From Paenibacillus montaniterrae (GTDB lineage: Bacteria; Bacillota; Bacilli; Paenibacillales; Paenibacillaceae): a DNA stretch of 64,000 bases. The DNA lies in the NCBI RefSeq assembly GCF_018403185.1, contig NZ_BOSE01000003.1, positions 1-64,000 on the forward strand. The letters are read 5' to 3'. Both the position numbers and the translations under genes were made by a program. Below the pieces are notes generated by a model. That model searched no databases, had not been told where the DNA came from, and was given only the letters and a program-made list of their open reading frames with translations. This document shows, in pieces, positions 60,197 to 64,000 of the stretch (position 1 is its first letter; each line of letters opens with the position of its first letter).

Positions 60197-61294
60197 ATGA
60201 CGACTGTACAGCTGGACAGCACTAAGACTACCTTCGAGCAGCTAGAGCAAAAATATCGCAACTTCATGGCTCCCGCCTCGAAAATTTTAGTCAATAACAA
60301 GGATGCCATCAAGCAGGGGATGGCGATCTCCAACGTGTCGGTTGATACGACGACAGGCAAAAGCTCCGATATGGCAAGCTTCACCATTACGAACGGCTAT
60401 GATTTGATCAAACGGAGTTTTGCCTGGCAGGATCAGCTGCAGCTTGGCAACCCCGTGGAAGTGCATATGGGCTACACGGATCGGATGACGCCGATTTTTT
60501 TCGGCTACATCAGCAATATTGAGTTTGATTTTTCAACAGGTGATGCGCCGACCATTTCCGTTACTGCGATGGACATTTCATTTTATATGATGCGAGGCGG
60601 GCAGCCGCAAATATGGTCGAACACCTCAATTGATAAAGTCGTGCGAGAGATTGCCGGCAAGTATGGGATAACGAGCTACTCGATAAAGCCGACTGGCAAA
60701 ACAGAAGAAATCATCGTAAAAAATGCCGAGTCCGATCACGCCTTTATTAAGGCTCAGGCTGAAAAGCTGAACTACAATTTTTTCGTAGTAGGCAAAAAGC
60801 TGTTTTTTCGCGGCAAGGAAGAAAATTCTGTGCCTGTTATGAAGCTGGAATGGGGTAAGCAGCTAACCAGCTTTCGCGTTGAACACGATATTGCTGATCA
60901 AGTGACGAAGGTTGTCGTTATAGGTACGCTCGGCACCTCCAAGAAAATTGTTGAAGCAACAGCGTCGACGGTGAAAAAAATCGGCAGCAACAGCAAGACG
61001 GGACCTAATCTGCTATCGCGCTTGGGGGATTTTATAGAAGTGATTCAACGACCTGTAAAGGATCTGGCAGAAGCGAAGCAGCTGGCAGAATCGCGCATGC
61101 AGGAGCACAGCGTCAAGCTTGTGACGGCAAGAGGGGCCAGCATCGGCTTGCCTGAGCTGCGGGCTGGCCGATACATTACGCTAGGCGGCCTCGGCGGCAG
61201 TCTGAACACAACCTATTATATTGAGAAGGCGCAGCATCAGCTTGACGGATCAGGCTACAAAACGACCTTTACTTTACAAGGAAATGCGGTGTAG
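60197..61294 (+). CDS. gpD-like hub protein (N-terminal half of VgrG/Afp8)
   Basis: This 365-residue protein has the phage late-control D fold: NPVEVHMGYTDRMTPIFFGYI, VTAMDISFYMMRG, and a closing AGRYITLGGLGGSLNTTYYI. It forms the trimeric hub to which the spike binds. In Afp8 and VgrG the hub and spike are one chain; here they are two genes separated by two bases. A GAGGAGGC site precedes ATG 60197. Confidence 0.9.
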   Translation: MTTVQLDSTKTTFEQLEQKYRNFMAPASKILVNNKDAIKQGMAISNVSVDTTTGKSSDMASFTITNGYDLIKRSFAWQDQLQLGNPVEVHMGYTDRMTPIFFGYISNIEFDFSTGDAPTISVTAMDISFYMMRGGQPQIWSNTSIDKVVREIAGKYGITSYSIKPTGKTEEIIVKNAESDHAFIKAQAEKLNYNFFVVGKKLFFRGKEENSVPVMKLEWGKQLTSFRVEHDIADQVTKVVVIGTLGTSKKIVEATASTVKKIGSNSKTGPNLLSRLGDFIEVIQRPVKDLAEAKQLAESRMQEHSVKLVTARGASIGLPELRAGRYITLGGLGGSLNTTYYIEKAQHQLDGSGYKTTFTLQGNAV

Positions 61295-61296
61295 AT

Positions 61297-62013
61297 ATGT
61301 TTGATTGGTTTCCGACAATTGCGCAGGACAATGGCCCGCAGCCGATGCATGGCGTTTACTGCGGCATCGTAACAGACAATAAGGACCCTAAAAATCTTGG
61401 CAGGCTAAAGGTGAAAATTCCGGTTATCGATGACCAAAAGGAATTTGACTGGGCAAGAATGACCACCCCGATGGGCGGCAGCAATCGCGGCGCGCTGTTT
61501 ATACCAGAAGTCGGAGACGAGGTTTTGATCGCCTTTGTTTTGGGCGATATACGGGCTCCTATCGTTATTGGCTCCTTATGGAACGATACGGACAAGCCAC
61601 CAGAGGGCAAAAATGAGCGCAACGATATCCGCAAGCTTAAAACAAGAGCCGGCCATGAAATTATTTTCAATGATGCCGACAGCGATGGCAAAATCACGAT
61701 TAAGACAAAAGCCGGTCATCAGCTTGAGCTGGCCGACCAATCGAAAACAATCACCTTGAAAACGTCTGGAGGCACGCAAAAGCTGGAGCTGGATGAAACG
61801 AAAGGCAGCATTGCCATTACGAGCGGAACAACTGAGGTGAAGCTGAACAAAACAGGCGATATTACGCTGCAGGGCAACAACACGATTACGATAAAAGGCA
61901 CACAGATCAAGCTGGAATCGAACGCGATGATGTCGCTTAAAGCAAATGCCAATCTGTCGATCCAGGCTGCGGGCATTCTTGAGCTGAAGGGCAGCATGGT
62001 CAAAATTAATTAG
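61297..62013 (+). CDS. gpV/gp5-like spike protein
   Basis: This 238-residue protein has an OB-fold N-terminus (YCGIVTDNKDPKNLGRLKVKIP, PEVGDEVLIAFVLGDIRAPIVIGSLWN) and a C-terminal repetitive beta-helix (from about residue 110) with regular KITIKTKAGH, KTITLKTSGG and GDITLQGNN strands ending in LKGSMVKIN. The trimer forms the needle under the hub. No PAAR tip gene is visible before gp25, although Afp has one after gp25. Confidence 0.9.
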   Translation: MFDWFPTIAQDNGPQPMHGVYCGIVTDNKDPKNLGRLKVKIPVIDDQKEFDWARMTTPMGGSNRGALFIPEVGDEVLIAFVLGDIRAPIVIGSLWNDTDKPPEGKNERNDIRKLKTRAGHEIIFNDADSDGKITIKTKAGHQLELADQSKTITLKTSGGTQKLELDETKGSIAITSGTTEVKLNKTGDITLQGNNTITIKGTQIKLESNAMMSLKANANLSIQAAGILELKGSMVKIN

Positions 62014-62050
62014 TCGACTTTGGAGCTAATGAGTGAAGGGCGGGCAGAGC

Positions 62051-62455
62051 ATGTCAAAAGATTTTATGGGGCGTGGCTGGAAATTTCCGATAGAAGTCGA
62101 TCCGCTGACAGGCAAAATTCGTACCGTTGAGTATGAGGACGATATTGCCGAAGCAATTTCTATCATTATTTGGACAGTAAAGGGAGAGCGCATCATGCAT
62201 CCTGACTTCGGTAGTGGCATTGAGCGTTATATTTTTGAAAACAACGATGCCTTGACGCTGCAATTTATTAAAAATGAAGTGCTCAGCGCCATTATCCAGT
62301 GGGAGCCAAGGGTGCATGAGGTTGAAGTTGAGGTTAAGTCTGATCCCCAAATGGACAATAAGCTTAATATCCACGTTCAGTATACGGTGCGGACAACGAA
62401 TAATTTATACAATCAGGTTTATCCGTTCTATCTGTATGAAGGAGCCGCAAATTAG
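62051..62455 (+). CDS. gp25-like baseplate wedge protein (Afp9/Pvc9-like)
   Basis: ATG 62051, after GAAGGGCGGGC, gives 134 residues with the GPW/gp25 pattern FPIEVDPLTGKIRTVEYEDDIAEAI, GERIMHPDFGSGIERYIFENN and WEPRVHEVEVEV. gp25 links the inner baseplate to the first sheath ring. The in-frame GTG at 62033 is a weaker start. Confidence 0.92.
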   Translation: MSKDFMGRGWKFPIEVDPLTGKIRTVEYEDDIAEAISIIIWTVKGERIMHPDFGSGIERYIFENNDALTLQFIKNEVLSAIIQWEPRVHEVEVEVKSDPQMDNKLNIHVQYTVRTTNNLYNQVYPFYLYEGAAN

Positions 62456-62491
62456 CTATCGGAGCGATGAAGAATAATGAGGAGCTTAGGG

Positions 62492-64000
62492 ATGGAACTG
62501 CAATCACCATTGATTGATAGCCGCAAGCATCAGCAATTGATCGAACAACTAAATAAAATGGTTCCCTATTACGCCTCGGAATGGACCTTTAATGAGCAGG
62601 AGCCGGATGTAGGCAGTGCATTGGCACTAATGTTCATCCATCTGCTGGAAGGGAATATTTCGCGACTCAATCGGCTGCCGGGCAAAAGCCTCATCGCCTT
62701 CTTGAATCATTTCAACGTTGAGCTTTCTCCTGCTACGCCTGCAGTAGCACAGGTGCATTTCAAGCTGGCTGACGGTACGCCAGAGCCTGTACTAATTGAC
62801 GCAGGTCTGCAGCTCGCTACAAACGCTGAGGATGGAGCGGAGCCGATTGTATTTGAAACGGAGCGTACAGCGCTGCTTACAACGGCAAAGCTGCAGCAGC
62901 TCGTTGCAGTTTATCCGCGCAAGGATCGCATCGTTCAGCATATGGTTGATGGTCAGCTATTGTCGCTTGATGCTGCTCATGAACAACAGCATGCTGACGA
63001 CCAGCCGCCTCCCTTTGCATTATACGGCAGCAGTGGCGTTAACGTACAAGAGCATACCTTTTACATCGCTCATCAATATTTATTTCAGATTGAGCATTCA
63101 AGCTCTATCGAGCTGACCTTTATCCATCCGCAGCATGAAGCGGCGCTAATGGATGCTATGCATTTGCTGTCCGATCAGCAGCTCGTCATATGGGAGTTCT
63201 ACAGCGATGGCGGGTGGCAAGCCTTTGATGCTGTGCACTGCCATGATGCGACGATACGACTGCTGAAGCTGCATAAGCATCGGCTGCAGCTAACGGAGCT
63301 GTTTGGCAAAGAAAGCTACTGGATCCGCTGCCGTGCCTTTTCCTTGTCTGCATTGGATGAAGGAATTGCCTTAAGCAAGCTGCAGTTTGAACGGCTGCTG
63401 CTGAAAACAGATTATGCAAAGGCCAATGAAAAGAGCGGCATCATGCCGCAGCTGGCTTTTTTCAACGATCTGCCAGTATCGGTGCAGGCGGGCTGTGAGC
63501 CGTTTGGTGATTTTTTTACGCCCTATAGCTGCTTCTATATCGGCAGCAGCGAAGTATTATCGAAGCGCGGCGCTATGCTGACATTAAGCTTTGAGCTTGA
63601 ATATACGGCACATCGCCTCTATCCTGACAAGCCGAAGCCGATCAACTGGAAGCCGATTATGCGCCGCGAGCTTGTTGATCGAGCTGAGCAGCCTGATCCG
63701 GTAACGATTACGCGCGTGCAATGGGAGTATTGGAATGGGCGCTCCTGGGCGATGCTTCCGCTGCAGGACAGTGCCGGTGCCATGTTCAAGCTGGTGTGGG
63801 ACGGGCGCAGAGCTTGCCAGCTGCAATTTACAATCCCCGAGGATATTGAGCAAACAGAGGTGAACGCCGAAGCAAGCTGCTGGATTCGAGCACGGATTGT
63901 TGCTGTTGATCATGCCTATTCGATTGATGCAATCTACTATGCTCCTTACGTTTCTGGTATGCGCATGGCCTACCATTACGAGGCGCCTTGCAAACAACCG
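62492..64000 (+). CDS. baseplate wedge protein (Afp11/gpJ-like), cut by the window edge
   Basis: ATG 62492 has GAGGAG seven bases upstream; the in-frame ATG 62477 is also possible. The frame stays open for at least 503 codons to the edge. It starts with LIDSRKHQQLIEQLNKMVPYY and EPDVGSALALMFIHLLEGN, the pattern of eCIS Afp11-type baseplate proteins, followed by FHQ/VHF-type beta-rich domains. The protein joins the hub to the outer wedges. The rest of the eCIS (other wedge protein, fibre, tape measure) should lie to the right. Confidence 0.85.
   Translation, partial: MELQSPLIDSRKHQQLIEQLNKMVPYYASEWTFNEQEPDVGSALALMFIHLLEGNISRLNRLPGKSLIAFLNHFNVELSPATPAVAQVHFKLADGTPEPVLIDAGLQLATNAEDGAEPIVFETERTALLTTAKLQQLVAVYPRKDRIVQHMVDGQLLSLDAAHEQQHADDQPPPFALYGSSGVNVQEHTFYIAHQYLFQIEHSSSIELTFIHPQHEAALMDAMHLLSDQQLVIWEFYSDGGWQAFDAVHCHDATIRLLKLHKHRLQLTELFGKESYWIRCRAFSLSALDEGIALSKLQFERLLLKTDYAKANEKSGIMPQLAFFNDLPVSVQAGCEPFGDFFTPYSCFYIGSSEVLSKRGAMLTLSFELEYTAHRLYPDKPKPINWKPIMRRELVDRAEQPDPVTITRVQWEYWNGRSWAMLPLQDSAGAMFKLVWDGRRACQLQFTIPEDIEQTEVNAEASCWIRARIVAVDHAYSIDAIYYAPYVSGMRMAYHYEAPCKQP

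Noticed and set aside
46711..64000. Prophage or R-type bacteriocin interpretation of the tail-like genes
   Set aside because: There are no capsid, portal, terminase, integrase or lysis genes in view, and the AAA+ ATPase and DUF4255 cap are eCIS hallmarks.

Overview
The window reads as chromosome of a Gram-positive Bacillota, most likely Paenibacillus or a close relative. Reasons: strong AGGAGG-type ribosome sites, frequent TTG and GTG starts, a niacin permease very like Bacillus NiaP, a Gram-positive type pel exopolysaccharide operon without outer-membrane genes, and a 7TM hybrid sensor kinase with a second LytS-type core. I found no rRNA or tRNA genes.

Layout. 1-2.3 kb: a zinc-ribbon protein, a tiny membrane peptide and niaP. 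2.6-16.3 kb: a secreted beta-helix protein followed by the pel operon: a galE-pelD fusion, pelE, the deacetylase pelA, pelF, a pelG-cotH fusion, a VTC-domain gene and a DUF4956 gene. 16.4-27.4 kb: a sugar-acid cluster (ROK regulator, nickel-dependent LarA-type epimerase, mannonate-type SDR, larE, gluconokinase, larB, larC in two pieces). It is cut in the middle by an IS110 element and fold-back repeats, and a MITE-like element lies inside it. 27.5-43.4 kb: ordinary accessory genes (MATE pump; GntR/ABC operon; SDR with WYL regulator; LysR with MFS pump; TetR with NAD-epimerase; DUF4097 lipoprotein; ECF sigma and anti-sigma; AbiE toxin-antitoxin pair; aldehyde dehydrogenase). An orphan pair of type I-C-like CRISPR repeats forms part of the tetR promoter region. 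43.5-46.6 kb: a large hybrid histidine kinase. 46.7-64.0 kb: an extracellular contractile injection system (eCIS), running off the right edge.

How the parts work together. Pel: GalE-type epimerase supplies the UDP-sugar, PelD is the c-di-GMP receptor (its RxxD inhibitory-site motif is intact), PelF polymerises, PelG exports and PelA deacetylates. Lar cluster: LarB, LarE and LarC build the nickel-pincer cofactor for the LarA homologue. With the SDR and gluconokinase next to it, a route fructuronate to mannonate to gluconate to 6-phosphogluconate is the best inference. eCIS: AAA+ ATPase, DUF4255 cap, sheath, two tube proteins, a tail-assembly-chaperone-like pair, a 1336-residue cysteine-free protein, LysM hub protein, gpD-like hub, gpV-like spike, gp25 and the first wedge protein.

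Most notable signals: (1) a canonical T TTT TTA slippery heptamer at 54785-54791 joining the 126-aa eCIS assembly protein to an overlapping start-less ORF in the -1 frame, which looks like the phage gpG/gpGT arrangement; (2) two families of long fold-back repeats with compensatory base changes, adjacent to each other at two loci, one of which splits the eCIS operon; (3) the CRISPR-repeat remnant at a promoter; (4) GalE-PelD and PelG-CotH fusions; (5) a LarC with 72 histidines in 143 residues.
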